From Duganella alba (GTDB lineage: Bacteria; Pseudomonadota; Gammaproteobacteria; Burkholderiales; Burkholderiaceae_D): a stretch of DNA of 64,000 nucleotides. Each line of letters begins with the position of its first letter. The first letter of the stretch is position 1. The DNA is taken from NCBI RefSeq assembly GCF_009674495.1, contig NZ_WKJN01000009.1, positions 62,001-126,000 on the forward strand, written 5' to 3'. Shown here one piece after another: positions 38,450 to 47,689 of the stretch. The translations under genes were made by a program, and so were the position numbers. The notes beneath the pieces are model-generated. The model was not told the origin of the DNA, did not search any database, and saw only the letters and a list, made by a program, of their open reading frames with translations.

Positions 38450-39678
38450 CAGATGGCCAGCGTTTCAGTGCGCATCAGATTGGCCGGCAGGCCGAAGGCT
38501 TGCGGGCCGCCGACAGCGGTGATGGCCTTGCGCACGAAGCGGTCGTCCACCAGATCCCTGGCGACAAAGGCCGGATCGAGTTTTTGCAGGAAGCCGGTGT
38601 CGCCTTCGAGGCGGGTCTTCTGCAAGGCGCGCACCATCTGCTCGGTGTACGAAGCGAACGGGTAAGGCTGGAAGTCGATGCGGCGCTGGTTCCAGTCCTT
38701 GTGCACGATGATGCCGGTCTTCTCGTATTCGGCATAGTCGGTCACGGTCAGCACCTTGGACAGCACTTGCAGCGCGTGCGGCGTGTATTTGTGGCTGTCG
38801 CCGTTCGACAGCAGGCGCGCCGTGTCGAGCTGGTTGGAGCGCGTCCACAACTGCGCCTTGACGATGGCGTTGGTGACGCGCTGCGCCCATTCCGGACGGG
38901 TGCTGATGTCGCGCTCCGACAGGAAGGTGACGCAGCAGGCGTGGTTCTTCCAGACGTCGCCCGAGAAGCGCAGTACCTTGCCAACGCCGTTGGTTTCGGC
39001 CAGCGCGTTGAACGGCTCGGCGACGATGAAGCCGGCGATCGATTTGCTGGCCAGCGCCGACACCATCTCGGCTGGCGCCAGCACCACCAGGTTGACTTCC
39101 TTCGGACCGATGCTGCCGTCACGTCCCTTGCTCACCACCGACAGGCCGTTCCTGGCCAGGATCTGTTGCAGCAGCACGTTGTGGATCGAGTACCAGAACG
39201 GGATCGCCACGCTGCGGCCACCGAGGTCGGCGACGCTGTTGATGTCCTTGGCGACCGTCAGCGCCGAGCCGTTGATGTGGTTCCACGCCACCACCTTGGC
39301 CGGGAACTTGGCGCCGTAGCGCACCGACATGGTGGCCGGCGACAGCAGGTGGATCACGTTCACCTGGCCGGAGACGAAGGCCTCGATGATCTGCGCCCAG
39401 CTGCGGAACAGGCGCGGCGCCTCGGCTTGCAGGCCTTCGGCTTCGAACAGCTTGCGGCCGTGCGCCACCAGCAGCGGCGTGGCGTCGGTGATCGGCAGGT
39501 AGCCGATCTTCACCGGCTGGTCGTCGCCTTTCGGGCCTTGCTGGGCCATGGCGTCGCCGGCGAACAGCAGCGGCGCGGCGACGCTGGCGGTGCCCAGTGC
39601 GGACACCCGCAGGAAGTCGCGGCGGGTCATGCCGCAATCGCAATCGGAGGCCAGGCAGATGTGAGGTGCTTTGTTCAT
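38449..39678 (-). CDS. Tat-exported NrtA/SsuA-like substrate-binding protein
   Basis: A 409-residue periplasmic protein. The twin-arginine motif MTRRDFLRVSA begins at residue 17, after an unusual cysteine-containing start ICLASDCDC (C8, C13, C15). Cleavage is likely near DAMA-Q. The mature part has the CmpA/NrtA two-lobe fold: VKIGYLPITDATPLLVAHGRKLFEAEGL, FRSWAQIIEAFVSGQVNVIHLLSPAT, VAIPFWYSIHNVLLQQ. Ligand unknown. The start at 39678 overlaps the ATPase gene by ATGA. Confidence 0.92.
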   Translation of the reverse strand: MNKAPHICLASDCDCGMTRRDFLRVSALGTASVAAPLLFAGDAMAQQGPKGDDQPVKIGYLPITDATPLLVAHGRKLFEAEGLQAEAPRLFRSWAQIIEAFVSGQVNVIHLLSPATMSVRYGAKFPAKVVAWNHINGSALTVAKDINSVADLGGRSVAIPFWYSIHNVLLQQILARNGLSVVSKGRDGSIGPKEVNLVVLAPAEMVSALASKSIAGFIVAEPFNALAETNGVGKVLRFSGDVWKNHACCVTFLSERDISTRPEWAQRVTNAIVKAQLWTRSNQLDTARLLSNGDSHKYTPHALQVLSKVLTVTDYAEYEKTGIIVHKDWNQRRIDFQPYPFASYTEQMVRALQKTRLEGDTGFLQKLDPAFVARDLVDDRFVRKAITAVGGPQAFGLPANLMRTETLAI

Positions 39679-40469
39679 ATTGTGCTTTCTGTCGTCGTGG
39701 ATGCGGTGGTGCGTTGGCCTTGCAGGGCGGCCAGGATGTCGAGGCGCAGTTTGCTGACCGCTTCGCCGTCGGCCAGGCGCGGGCGGGGCAGGTCGACCTG
39801 CCACTCGCGCACGATGGCGCCGGGACGGCCGCCCATCAGGATGATGCGGTCGGCGACCAGGATGGCTTCGTCGATGTCGTGCGTGACCAGCAGTGCGGCG
39901 GTGTGCCAGCGGTGGACCACGTCGACCAGCAGGGTTTGCATTTCGGCGCGGGTGATGGCGTCCAGCGCGGAGAAGGGTTCGTCGGCAAACAGCAGTTCCG
40001 GCTGGCGGGCGAGGGCGCGGGCCAGGGCGACGCGTTGCGCCATGCCGCCGGAGAGGGCGGCCGGGTAGCGCTTCTCGCTGCCTGCGAGGCCGACGGCGGC
40101 GATGGCGTCCTGCACGCGCTGCGCGTGCTCGGCGCGGGCGATCTTCGGCTGGCGCGCGAAGTCCAGGCCGAAGCCGGCATTGGCGGTCACGTTCAGCCAG
40201 GGCAGCAGGCTGGCTTGCTGGAATACGAGCGCGCTGCGCGGACTCGGCTCCGGCAGCGGCGCACCGAGGAACTGGACGCGGCCGGCGGTCGGCGGCTGCA
40301 GGCCGGCCAGCACGCGCAGCAGCGTCGATTTGCCGCAGCCGCTGCCGCCCAGCAGCGCCACGATCTCGCGCGGCCGCACGCCGAGCGAGATGTCTTCAAA
40401 GGTCGGCGCGCCACCGGCGTAGGCAAACGCCAGGCCGTCGGCGCGCAGCGCCCAGTCAGCGACCGTCAT
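39675..40469 (-). CDS. ABC transporter ATP-binding protein, NitT/TauT type
   Basis: A 264-residue ATPase: Walker A GGSGCGKST (41-49), Q-loop in LVFQQASLLPWLN, signature LSGGMAQRVALARAL, Walker B LLFADEPFSALD and switch His in LLVTHDID. SsuB/TauB-like. The ATG overlaps the end of the acyl-CoA dehydrogenase-like gene (ATGA), and its own stop overlaps the binding-protein gene, so stoichiometric expression is likely. Confidence 0.94.
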   Translation of the reverse strand: MTVADWALRADGLAFAYAGGAPTFEDISLGVRPREIVALLGGSGCGKSTLLRVLAGLQPPTAGRVQFLGAPLPEPSPRSALVFQQASLLPWLNVTANAGFGLDFARQPKIARAEHAQRVQDAIAAVGLAGSEKRYPAALSGGMAQRVALARALARQPELLFADEPFSALDAITRAEMQTLLVDVVHRWHTAALLVTHDIDEAILVADRIILMGGRPGAIVREWQVDLPRPRLADGEAVSKLRLDILAALQGQRTTASTTTESTI

Positions 40470-41536
40470 GCCGCCGCCGCGGCGTGCTTGGCCAGCGCCG
40501 CCTGCAGTTGCGTGATGCTTGGCGTGATCACCGGGATGAAGGCCGATTCGCGCCAGCGGCGTGCGAAGCCGTCTTCCTCCTGCGTTAGGTAAGCGTGTCC
40601 GCCCTTGGCTTGCAGCTCCAGCGTCAGCGCCTGCTGCACCAGCTCCGCCAGCGCGATGCGCAGCTTGAACAGCGCCGGCGCCGCCGTCACGAAGCGGCCA
40701 TCGGCCACGCCTTCCAGCAATTGCGCCGTCAGCGCCGCCAAAGCCTGCTGCGCGGCGGCGATCTGTTCGCCCAACTGGCCGCGGGCGGCGGCCGCCACCT
40801 GCGCCGCCTTGTCCAGCGCCGCAGCCGCCAGGCCGATCGACATCCCGCACTGCATGCCCAGGAAAGCCGGCCGCACCCGCGCCAGCCACTCCGGCGCCTG
40901 CGCCGCGATCACATAGTCCGCGCCGGCCGGCACATTTTCCAGCCGCACCGCCGCCGTATTGCTGCCGCGCAGAGCGATCAGCGCCAGGTTGTCGCTGCGC
41001 TGCACGCCCACGTCATCGCTGGCGAACATCGCCACCAGCGGCGTCGAACCATCGGCCGGCGCCACAGCCGCCGCCGCGACAAAGCGCTGCGGACGCAGAT
41101 TGGTAATCCATGCCAGCTTGCCGTTCAACAGCCAGCCATCGCCATTGGCCGTGCCCTGCACCGCCAGCGCCTCCATCCCCGACAAGAACTTCATCGCATT
41201 GGACAAGCCGGTGGCGCCGGCCAGCGAGCCATCCAGCAGCGCCGGCAGCAGACGGTCGCGCAGCGCGGTATTGGAGCTTTGCAGCAGATATTCGACAAAG
41301 CTGCGCTGGCCCCAGTAGACAAACGCCGCCGTCACCGAATACCGCGCCACTTCGGCGATACCAAGGATGGCGTCGCGCGCATCGCCATAGTCGCCAGCCG
41401 CGCCACCCAACGCCAACGGTACGCCGGCGCGGAAGCAGCCATGCGCGGCCAGCGCCGGCATCACCTCGTCGCCGAGCGACTCCGATTGATCGAGCGTTTC
41501 GGCATGCTGCGTCAGCCAGTCGTGCAGGGCCCCCAT
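40466..41536 (-). CDS. Acyl-CoA dehydrogenase-family flavoprotein
   Basis: A 356-residue protein with the acyl-CoA dehydrogenase fold: N-terminal helices (LTQHAETLDQSESLGDEVMPALAAHGCFRAGVPLALGG), a mid beta domain (GDGWLLNGKLAWITNLRPQRF) and a C-terminal helical bundle (FKLRIALAELVQQALTLELQAKGG). Fusion to an ABC sulfonate-type operon suggests the DszC/SfnB-like monooxygenase or desulfurisation subgroup rather than fatty-acid oxidation; no clear catalytic Glu is seen. Start MGALHDWL lies 2 bp after the upstream gene. Confidence 0.85.
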   Translation of the reverse strand: MGALHDWLTQHAETLDQSESLGDEVMPALAAHGCFRAGVPLALGGAAGDYGDARDAILGIAEVARYSVTAAFVYWGQRSFVEYLLQSSNTALRDRLLPALLDGSLAGATGLSNAMKFLSGMEALAVQGTANGDGWLLNGKLAWITNLRPQRFVAAAAVAPADGSTPLVAMFASDDVGVQRSDNLALIALRGSNTAAVRLENVPAGADYVIAAQAPEWLARVRPAFLGMQCGMSIGLAAAALDKAAQVAAAARGQLGEQIAAAQQALAALTAQLLEGVADGRFVTAAPALFKLRIALAELVQQALTLELQAKGGHAYLTQEEDGFARRWRESAFIPVITPSITQLQAALAKHAAAAA

Positions 41537-41538
41537 GC

Positions 41539-42093
41539 TTACACGGCTCCCGGCAGGTAAGGTTGCAGCTGCGGATTGACCGGCGTGCCGGCCAGGCTGT
41601 TGGCGAAGTTGCACAGCGTCGCCAGGCTGACACCCAGCACCACCTCCAGCGCCTGCTGCTGGTTGTAGCCGGCGGCCAGGAAGGCTTGCAGGTCGGCGTC
41701 GTCGACGGCGCCGCGGCGCGCGATCACGGCGCTGGCGAAGGCCGCCACCGCATCCAGTCTGGCGTCGCCGGTCGGCGCACCTTCGTGCAATGCACGCACC
41801 GACTCCGGCGACTGGCCGGCTTTCTTCAGCCAGATGGCCGTGTGGCCGGCCACGCAGAAGTCGCAACCATGGATGCGCGCGGCGGTGATCTGCACCACCT
41901 CGCGTTCGGCCAGCGACAGGCTGGCGCGCGCGTTGATGGCGGAGACGGTCAGGTAGGTTTCCAGCGCCACCGGCGCATTGGCCAGCACGCCGATCAGATT
42001 GGGCAGATAGCCGTTGTTGGCGATCGCTTTTTCCACGAAAGGACGGCTGTCGGCCGGCGCGGTGTCGAGGGTTTGCAGAGTGATTCGGGACAT
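41539..42093 (-). CDS. AhpD-like/carboxymuconolactone decarboxylase family protein
   Basis: A 184-residue helical protein with the AhpD motif: conserved E-x-x-x-x-x-C-x-x-C-x-x-x-H (EREVVQITAARIHGCDFCVAGH), which serves in peroxidase reduction by a CxxC couple. First gene of the operon encoding the acyl-CoA dehydrogenase-like protein and ABC importer. SD AGGAAA stands 8 bp upstream of the ATG at 42093; an ATG at 42120 in frame is less likely. A redox partner role for the flavoprotein is inference. Confidence 0.9.
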   Translation of the reverse strand: MSRITLQTLDTAPADSRPFVEKAIANNGYLPNLIGVLANAPVALETYLTVSAINARASLSLAEREVVQITAARIHGCDFCVAGHTAIWLKKAGQSPESVRALHEGAPTGDARLDAVAAFASAVIARRGAVDDADLQAFLAAGYNQQQALEVVLGVSLATLCNFANSLAGTPVNPQLQPYLPGAV

Positions 42094-42185
42094 GGCATTT
42101 TCCTGTTGAGGTGATGCCATATTATCCGATCATGCCGTCGTCCACACCATGTTCAAAAGTCGTGGTTTTGTGCTCAAACGTCTTT

Positions 42186-43100
42186 TTATGCGGCGGCGCG
42201 CAGCTGGCGGCGATATGCGCCGGGCTGTTCGCCGACGATGCGCTTGAAGGCACGCGTAAAAGCGGCGTGCGATTGGTAGCCAACATGGCTGGCCGCCTGT
42301 TCGACCGAATCGCCGGCATTCAGGCGCTGCGCCGCCAGCCGCATGCGCAGCCGCAGCAGGAACTGTGCCGGCGTTACGCCGCCAGCGCCGGTGAAGTGCT
42401 TGCAGAACGCCGCGCGCGACATGTGCGCGGCCGACGCCATGCGCGCGATCGACCAGTCCTCGCCGGGACTGCGCAGCATCTCGTCCAGCAGCGCCATGAA
42501 TTCGCCGCGCTGGGCCAGGGACAGCAGGCCGGCGCTGAGCGCCTCGCGCTGGCTGGCGTGGCGGATCAGATAGAAGAACAGCAGCTCGACCAGTCGCGCG
42601 ATCAGCGGCGACGGCCGTTCAGGATCGCCGCCGCCCTCGGCCACGATCATGTCGAACAGCGCCGCCGTATGACCCAGCGCCGGATCGGCGCTGCGGCAGA
42701 CCAGGTATTCGGGGAAGGAGGCGATCACCAGCGGACTCAAAGCGCCGCTGAAGCGGAAAAAGCCGCAGGCCAGGCCGGCGCTGTCCGGCTCCGGCGCCTC
42801 GCCCAGCGGCCGCATGGCAGGGCGCTGCAACGGCGTGGCCGGATCGGCCGAAGGGCTGAGGAAGTGCGGCACGTCGCTCATCAGGAACACGCCGTCGCGC
42901 GCCTGCAGATGCAGCGGCGGCTGGCCCTCGATGTGCAGCCAGCAGTCGCCGCTCAACACCAGGTGGAAGCTGGACAGCGCCTTGCCGGCCGTGGACGCCC
43001 GCCATGGGCCGCAATAGCGGCCCACGTGCATGGCGGCGGCGTCCAGCGCGATGCTGCTGAGCAGCCATTGGGCGAGTTTGTCGGAGGTGGCGGCTTGCAT
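42186..43100 (-). CDS. AraC-family transcriptional regulator with cupin sensor
   Basis: A 304-residue regulator. N-terminal AraC_binding/cupin_6 domain (FHLVLSGDCWLHIEGQPPLHL, GVFLMSDVPHFL) and C-terminal double HTH (WSIARMASAAHMSRAAFCKHF; SVEQAASHVGYQSHAAFTRAFKRIVGEQPGAYR). It lies upstream of, and in the same orientation as, the AhpD-ABC operon, so it is the likely local regulator. The effector is unknown. The 92-bp gap after it probably contains the operon promoter. Confidence 0.9.
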   Translation of the reverse strand: MQAATSDKLAQWLLSSIALDAAAMHVGRYCGPWRASTAGKALSSFHLVLSGDCWLHIEGQPPLHLQARDGVFLMSDVPHFLSPSADPATPLQRPAMRPLGEAPEPDSAGLACGFFRFSGALSPLVIASFPEYLVCRSADPALGHTAALFDMIVAEGGGDPERPSPLIARLVELLFFYLIRHASQREALSAGLLSLAQRGEFMALLDEMLRSPGEDWSIARMASAAHMSRAAFCKHFTGAGGVTPAQFLLRLRMRLAAQRLNAGDSVEQAASHVGYQSHAAFTRAFKRIVGEQPGAYRRQLRAAA

Positions 43101-43233
43101 GCCACGATTGTAGAACGGCTGGCGCGCGGCGGCCAGAACGGAATCGGCATATCCTTATGCGCTCGCTGGCCCGAAGCGGCCGCCTGCCGATCCAAGGTAT
43201 AATCCGGGGCTAATTACAGAAAGGATGCATAAC

Positions 43234-43776
43234 ATGAAGATTGCCAAGAATACAGTCGTGACTGTGAACTATAAACTGTCCGATGCCCAGGACAATCTGA
43301 TCGAAGACGGCCGTCAGCCTATGGTCTACCTGCACGGTGGCTACGAGAACACCCTGCCGAAAATCGAAGAAGAACTGGATGGCAAAGAAGTCGGCTACGC
43401 GTCGATTATCCAGATCGAACCGGAAGATGCATTCGGCGACTACGACGCTTCCCTGGTCAAGGTCGAAGCACGCAACCGCCTGCCGGAGCCGCTGGAAGTG
43501 GGCATGCAGTTCGAAGGCATGCCGGACGGCGACAGTGGCGAAGAAGCCATGATCTTCACCGTGACCGATATCGCTGACGACAAAGTGGTCCTGGACGGCA
43601 ATCACCCGCTGGCCGGCATGGCGCTGCGTTTCTCGCTGAACGTGACCGACGTGCGCGAAGCCACCGATGAAGAAATCGCCCACGGCCACGTACACGGCGC
43701 CCACGGCCACCACCACGGCGACGAGGACGACGAAGGTGAAGAGGGCGACCACGTCGCCATCCACCCGATTCACTAA
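43234..43776 (+). CDS. slyD: FKBP-type peptidyl-prolyl isomerase SlyD
   Basis: A 180-residue cytoplasmic prolyl isomerase and metallochaperone. FKBP core MKIAKNTVVTVNYKLSDAQ, then the inserted IF chaperone domain (PLEVGMQFEGM, EEAMIFTVTDI), and a metal-binding His-rich tail (HGHVHGAHGHHHGDEDDEGEEG) that in SlyD binds nickel for hydrogenase maturation. ATG 43234 has AAGGA 8 bp upstream and fits better than 43225. TATAAT at 43198-43203 is a -10 candidate. Its stop overlaps the convergent gene by 4 bp. Confidence 0.95.
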   Translation: MKIAKNTVVTVNYKLSDAQDNLIEDGRQPMVYLHGGYENTLPKIEEELDGKEVGYASIIQIEPEDAFGDYDASLVKVEARNRLPEPLEVGMQFEGMPDGDSGEEAMIFTVTDIADDKVVLDGNHPLAGMALRFSLNVTDVREATDEEIAHGHVHGAHGHHHGDEDDEGEEGDHVAIHPIH

Positions 43777-44765
43777 TCGGTAGTCGCTGCGGCGCTGCCG
43801 CCCTTGATGGAGAACAGGGCGGCGGCGCCCGGCGTGACATGCACCTCGGCCCAGTCCGAGGTCATGGTCACATGTCCCACATTCTCGCGCCACTGGATGG
43901 CCGGCTCGCCTTGCGCACCTTGCTGCACGGGCTGGGCGTCAATCAGCAGCACCTTCCCCTTGTATTTTTCCGCCATGCCGCGTATCTGCTTGCGCACTTC
44001 GGCAAAGCCATCCTGTTTGGTCTGAAAACTCGCCAGCAGCGAGAAGCCTTCCTCCGCCGTCACGCCGGCGTCGCCGTCCGAGAACAGCACCAGTCCCTGC
44101 ATCTTCTGCCGTTCCGCCAGCGTGAACAAGCGGTGCAGCCAGGCGCGGTTGGCCACCAGACGGTCTTCGAACTCGCTGTTGCGGCCCGCTTCCGGACGAT
44201 AGTGGTTGTTATTGGCCGGCAGATTGATCGTGGCGAACAGCACCTTGCCGTATTCCCAGTGCGAGTTCTCGGCGTAGCTGCGGAACTTGGCGGTGGACGA
44301 CAATCGCGTCACCTGCAACTTGCGCGCACCCAGCGATTCGCTGTCGACGTAGAACACTTCGCGCAGGCGGTTCAGGCGTTCGATGGCGTTGGAGCGGCCG
44401 GCCGAGTTGAGGCAGGCGCTCCAGTCGCTGCCGGCCAGCGACACGACCATCGGCGCCGCCGATTCGTTGAGCAGGTCGCGGCGCTGGGCGTACAGCTTGT
44501 CGCTGCAAGGTTCGGTGGCGGCCTTGATGCCGGTGGCGACCACGAAGGCCGGCGTGGTTTGCGCCACATCGGCGATGGCGCGCTTGAGTGCCGCCTCGTC
44601 GCGGCCGTGCTGCAAAGGATGGCCGATGACGCCGAAGGCGAAGGCGCGCACCGTCGCGGCGACCGCAGTGGCGGCGGGCGAGGCGGCGTGCGTCGCCGCC
44701 GCAGCCAGCGCCGCCACCCACATGGTGGCGGCGAGCAGCATGCGGCGGCGCGCGCGCGGGGTCAT
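43773..44765 (-). CDS. Exported protein of unknown function, coupled to mutS
   Basis: A 330-residue protein with a basic-then-hydrophobic signal ([24 protein letters not shown]). The mature part has features of a calcineurin-like phosphoesterase scaffold ([69 protein letters not shown]), but the usual DxH and GNHD signatures are absent or degenerate. Its ATG overlaps the mutS stop by ATGA, so it is translated from the mutS mRNA. I do not assign a function; a link with mismatch repair is not implied because the product is exported. Confidence 0.75.
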   Translation of the reverse strand: MTPRARRRMLLAATMWVAALAAAATHAASPAATAVAATVRAFAFGVIGHPLQHGRDEAALKRAIADVAQTTPAFVVATGIKAATEPCSDKLYAQRRDLLNESAAPMVVSLAGSDWSACLNSAGRSNAIERLNRLREVFYVDSESLGARKLQVTRLSSTAKFRSYAENSHWEYGKVLFATINLPANNNHYRPEAGRNSEFEDRLVANRAWLHRLFTLAERQKMQGLVLFSDGDAGVTAEEGFSLLASFQTKQDGFAEVRKQIRGMAEKYKGKVLLIDAQPVQQGAQGEPAIQWRENVGHVTMTSDWAEVHVTPGAAALFSIKGGSAAATTD

Positions 44766-47443
44766 GCTTGCGCCGATTCCGTCAGGCGCTTCAGCTGGTA
44801 CAAGCGGTCCAGCGCTTCGCGTGGCGTCAGCGCATCCGGGTCCAGATCGTCCAGCGCGTCGAGCAGCTCGCGCATGGCCGGGCTGGCGGCGGCCGGCGCA
44901 GGCGCTTCGATCTCTTCATCGTTGGCGTCGACCGACGGCGCGGCGAACAGGTCGAGCTGCGGCGTGGCGTCCAGCGCCTGTGCTTCCAGCCGCGCCAGGT
45001 GCTTGCGCGCGGCCTTGATCACAGGCTGCGGCACGCCGGCCAACTGCGCCACCTGCAAGCCGTAGCTTTGCGAGGCCGGGCCGTCCTGCACCGCATGCAG
45101 GAACACGATGCTGTCCTTGTGCTCCACCGCCGACAGATGCACGTTGCTGGCGGTCGGATGGCTGTCCGGCAGCTGCGTCAGTTCGAAGTAGTGGGTGGCG
45201 AACAGCGAGAAGCTGCGGCTGGTGTCGATCAGGTGACGCGCGATCGCCCATGCCAGCGCCAGGCCGTCGAAGGTCGAGGTGCCACGGCCGATTTCGTCCA
45301 TCAGCACCAGCGAGTTGGCGGTGGCGCCGTTCAGGATGGCGGCGGCTTCGGTCATCTCCACCATGAAGGTCGAGCGGCCGCCGGCCAGATCGTCGGTGGC
45401 GCCGATGCGGGTGAAGATGCGGTCGATCGGGCCGATCACGGCGCTTTGCGCCGGCACGTAGCTGCCCATGTAGGCCAGTAGGGTAATCAAGGCCACCTGG
45501 CGCATGAAGGTCGATTTACCGCCCATGTTGGGACCGGTGATCAGCAGCAGGCGGCGCTCGTCGACGAAGCGGCAATCGTTGGCGATGAAGCGTTCGATCT
45601 GGTTCTCCACCACCGGATGGCGGCCTTCCTTGATGTTGATGCATGGCGTGTCCACCAGCTCCGGCGCGCACCAGTTGTGGCGCAGCGCGTGGTCGGTGAG
45701 GGCGGTCAGCGTGTCCAGCTGCGCCAGCGCGCGGGCGATGGTTTGCAGCGCGCCGATGAACGGCGCGAGGTCGCCCAGCAGCTGGTCGTACAGCATCTTC
45801 TCGCGCGCCAGCGCGCGGTCCTGCGCCGACAGCGCCTTGTCTTCAAACGCCTTCAGTTCCGGCGTGATGTAACGCTCGCAGTTCTTCAGCGTCTGGCGGC
45901 GGCGGTAGTCGTCCGGCACTTTGGTGGCCTGGCCGTTGGTGACTTCGATGTAGAAGCCGTGCACCTTGTTGTACTCCACGCGCAGATTGGCGATGCCGGT
46001 GCGGGCGCGCTCGCGCGTCTCCAGGTCGACCAGGTACTGGCCGGCGTTTTCCGACAGGCCGCGCAGCTCGTCCAGCTCCGCGTCGAAGCCGCGCGCGATC
46101 ACGCCGCCGTCACGCACCATCACCGCCGGTTCCGGCATCACCGCGCGTTGCAGCAGGTCGAGGCAGGACTCCGGCGTCGACAGATCGGCGTGGATGGCGG
46201 CCAGCAGGCCTTGCGCATCGGTCAGGGTGCGCTGCATGCCGTGGCGCAGGGCAGGCAGCTGAATCAGGCCGTCGCGCAGGCTGGCCAGGTCGCGCGGACG
46301 CGCCGACAGCAGGGCGATGCGGGTGGTGATGCGTTCGATGTCCGGCACCTGCGCCAGCGTCTGCGACAGCGAACCGGTGGCGTCGGCCTGCGCCAGCGCG
46401 GCGATGGCCTGGTGACGCGAACGGGCGATGTGCTGGTCGCGGCGCGCGTGGTGCAGCCAGTGGCGCAGCAGGCGCGAGCCCATGGCGGTGCGGCAGTGGT
46501 CCAGCAGCGAGAACAGCGTCGGCGATTCCTGGCCGCGTATCGTCTCGGTCAGTTCCAGGTTGTGGCGGGTGGCGGCGTCGAGGCCGATGAATTCATTTTC
46601 GGTTTCGGTGGTCAGCGTGCGCACGTGCTGCAGGCCGCGTCCCTGCGTCGACTGTGCGTAGCGCAGCAGCGCGCCGGCCGCGCCGAAGGCGGCGCCCAGG
46701 CCATCGGCGCCGAAGCCGGTCAGCGTGGCGACGGCCAACTGGTCCAGCAGCGCCTTGTGGCCGCTGACGACGTCGAAATGCCATTCCGGCACGCGGTTGA
46801 CGTGGCAGGCCGTGTATTCCTCAAACAGCTCGCCGTTATCGCCGCGCAGCAGTTCGGCCGGCGAGATGCGTTCCAGCTCCTGCTGGATGCGCGTATTGAC
46901 CGTATGCGCATCGCCGGAGAACTCCATCAGGCGCAGCGCGCCGCTGGCCAGCGACAGCCACGCCAGGCCGGCGGTGGCCACCTTGCGCTGGCTGATGATG
47001 CACAGGGCCAGCAGCGGACGCTCCGATTTTTCCGGCAGCAGGTCGGCATCGGTCAGCGTGCCTGGCGTGACCACGCGCATCACCTTGCGTTCGACCGGGC
47101 CCTTGCTGGTGGCCGGATCGCCGATCTGTTCGCAGATGGCGCACGACTCGCCGATCTTGACCAGCTTGGCCAGATAGCCTTCCAGCGAATGGAATGGCAC
47201 GCCGCACATCTTGATCGGCTGGCCGCCCGACGAACCGCGCGCCGTCAGCGTAATGCCGAGAATGCGCGCCGCCTTTTCCGCGTCTTCGTGGAACAGCTCG
47301 TAGAAATCGCCCATGCGGTAGAACACCAGCATGTCCGGGTGCTGGCTCTTGATGCTCATGTACTGCTGCATCATCGGCGTGAGTTTTTCAGTGGGACTGT
47401 TCTTGACGGCGGCGGCGTTGATTTCGTTCGGGACGGTGGTCAT
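44762..47443 (-). CDS. mutS: DNA mismatch repair protein MutS
   Basis: An 893-residue ATPase that recognises base mismatches and recruits MutL. Mismatch-binding Phe-x-Glu in GDFYELF near residue 53, connector and lever domains, clamp region [14 protein letters not shown], Walker [10 protein letters not shown] near residue 637, Walker [17 protein letters not shown], and a C-terminal tetramer/beta-clamp region ending [18 protein letters not shown]. Slightly longer than E. coli MutS because of an N-terminal leader and a spacer of about 30 residues with acidic/Ala-rich sequence. Start MTTVPNEI chosen; a longer ATG at 47512 exists. Confidence 0.97.
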   Translation of the reverse strand: MTTVPNEINAAAVKNSPTEKLTPMMQQYMSIKSQHPDMLVFYRMGDFYELFHEDAEKAARILGITLTARGSSGGQPIKMCGVPFHSLEGYLAKLVKIGESCAICEQIGDPATSKGPVERKVMRVVTPGTLTDADLLPEKSERPLLALCIISQRKVATAGLAWLSLASGALRLMEFSGDAHTVNTRIQQELERISPAELLRGDNGELFEEYTACHVNRVPEWHFDVVSGHKALLDQLAVATLTGFGADGLGAAFGAAGALLRYAQSTQGRGLQHVRTLTTETENEFIGLDAATRHNLELTETIRGQESPTLFSLLDHCRTAMGSRLLRHWLHHARRDQHIARSRHQAIAALAQADATGSLSQTLAQVPDIERITTRIALLSARPRDLASLRDGLIQLPALRHGMQRTLTDAQGLLAAIHADLSTPESCLDLLQRAVMPEPAVMVRDGGVIARGFDAELDELRGLSENAGQYLVDLETRERARTGIANLRVEYNKVHGFYIEVTNGQATKVPDDYRRRQTLKNCERYITPELKAFEDKALSAQDRALAREKMLYDQLLGDLAPFIGALQTIARALAQLDTLTALTDHALRHNWCAPELVDTPCINIKEGRHPVVENQIERFIANDCRFVDERRLLLITGPNMGGKSTFMRQVALITLLAYMGSYVPAQSAVIGPIDRIFTRIGATDDLAGGRSTFMVEMTEAAAILNGATANSLVLMDEIGRGTSTFDGLALAWAIARHLIDTSRSFSLFATHYFELTQLPDSHPTASNVHLSAVEHKDSIVFLHAVQDGPASQSYGLQVAQLAGVPQPVIKAARKHLARLEAQALDATPQLDLFAAPSVDANDEEIEAPAPAAASPAMRELLDALDDLDPDALTPREALDRLYQLKRLTESAQA

Positions 47444-47634
47444 TGGTTCTTTAGGCGGTGCGATGAGTCTGGTTTGCGGGGGCGGACACCGCCCCCGTGC
47501 GTAACCCGTCATTCTAACGCTTTCGGCAACGCTGCTGGTGAAATCGCACCGTCGTCATGGCGAAGCTGGCCACCACCCGGTTAAATACCAGCCTCATCTT
47601 TCGTGTGGCACAAGTCCGGTAAACATCATACAAT

Positions 47635-47669
47635 CGTGTGAATTAACACGTTTGTGTGAACTAACGCAC
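47635..47669. promoter_or_regulatory. Tandem operator-like palindromes before efflux operon
   Basis: Two related sites 19 bp apart centre to centre: CGTGTGAATTAACACG (47635-47650, perfect 5-bp arms) and GTGTGAACTAACGCAC (47654-47669). A TACAAT (47629-47634) just upstream may be the -10, placing the sites over the transcription start, as expected for repressor operators. The binding protein is unknown; the TetR at 51965 is a candidate. Confidence 0.6.
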
Positions 47670-47689
47670 TTTTCTCACGAAAGAACCAT

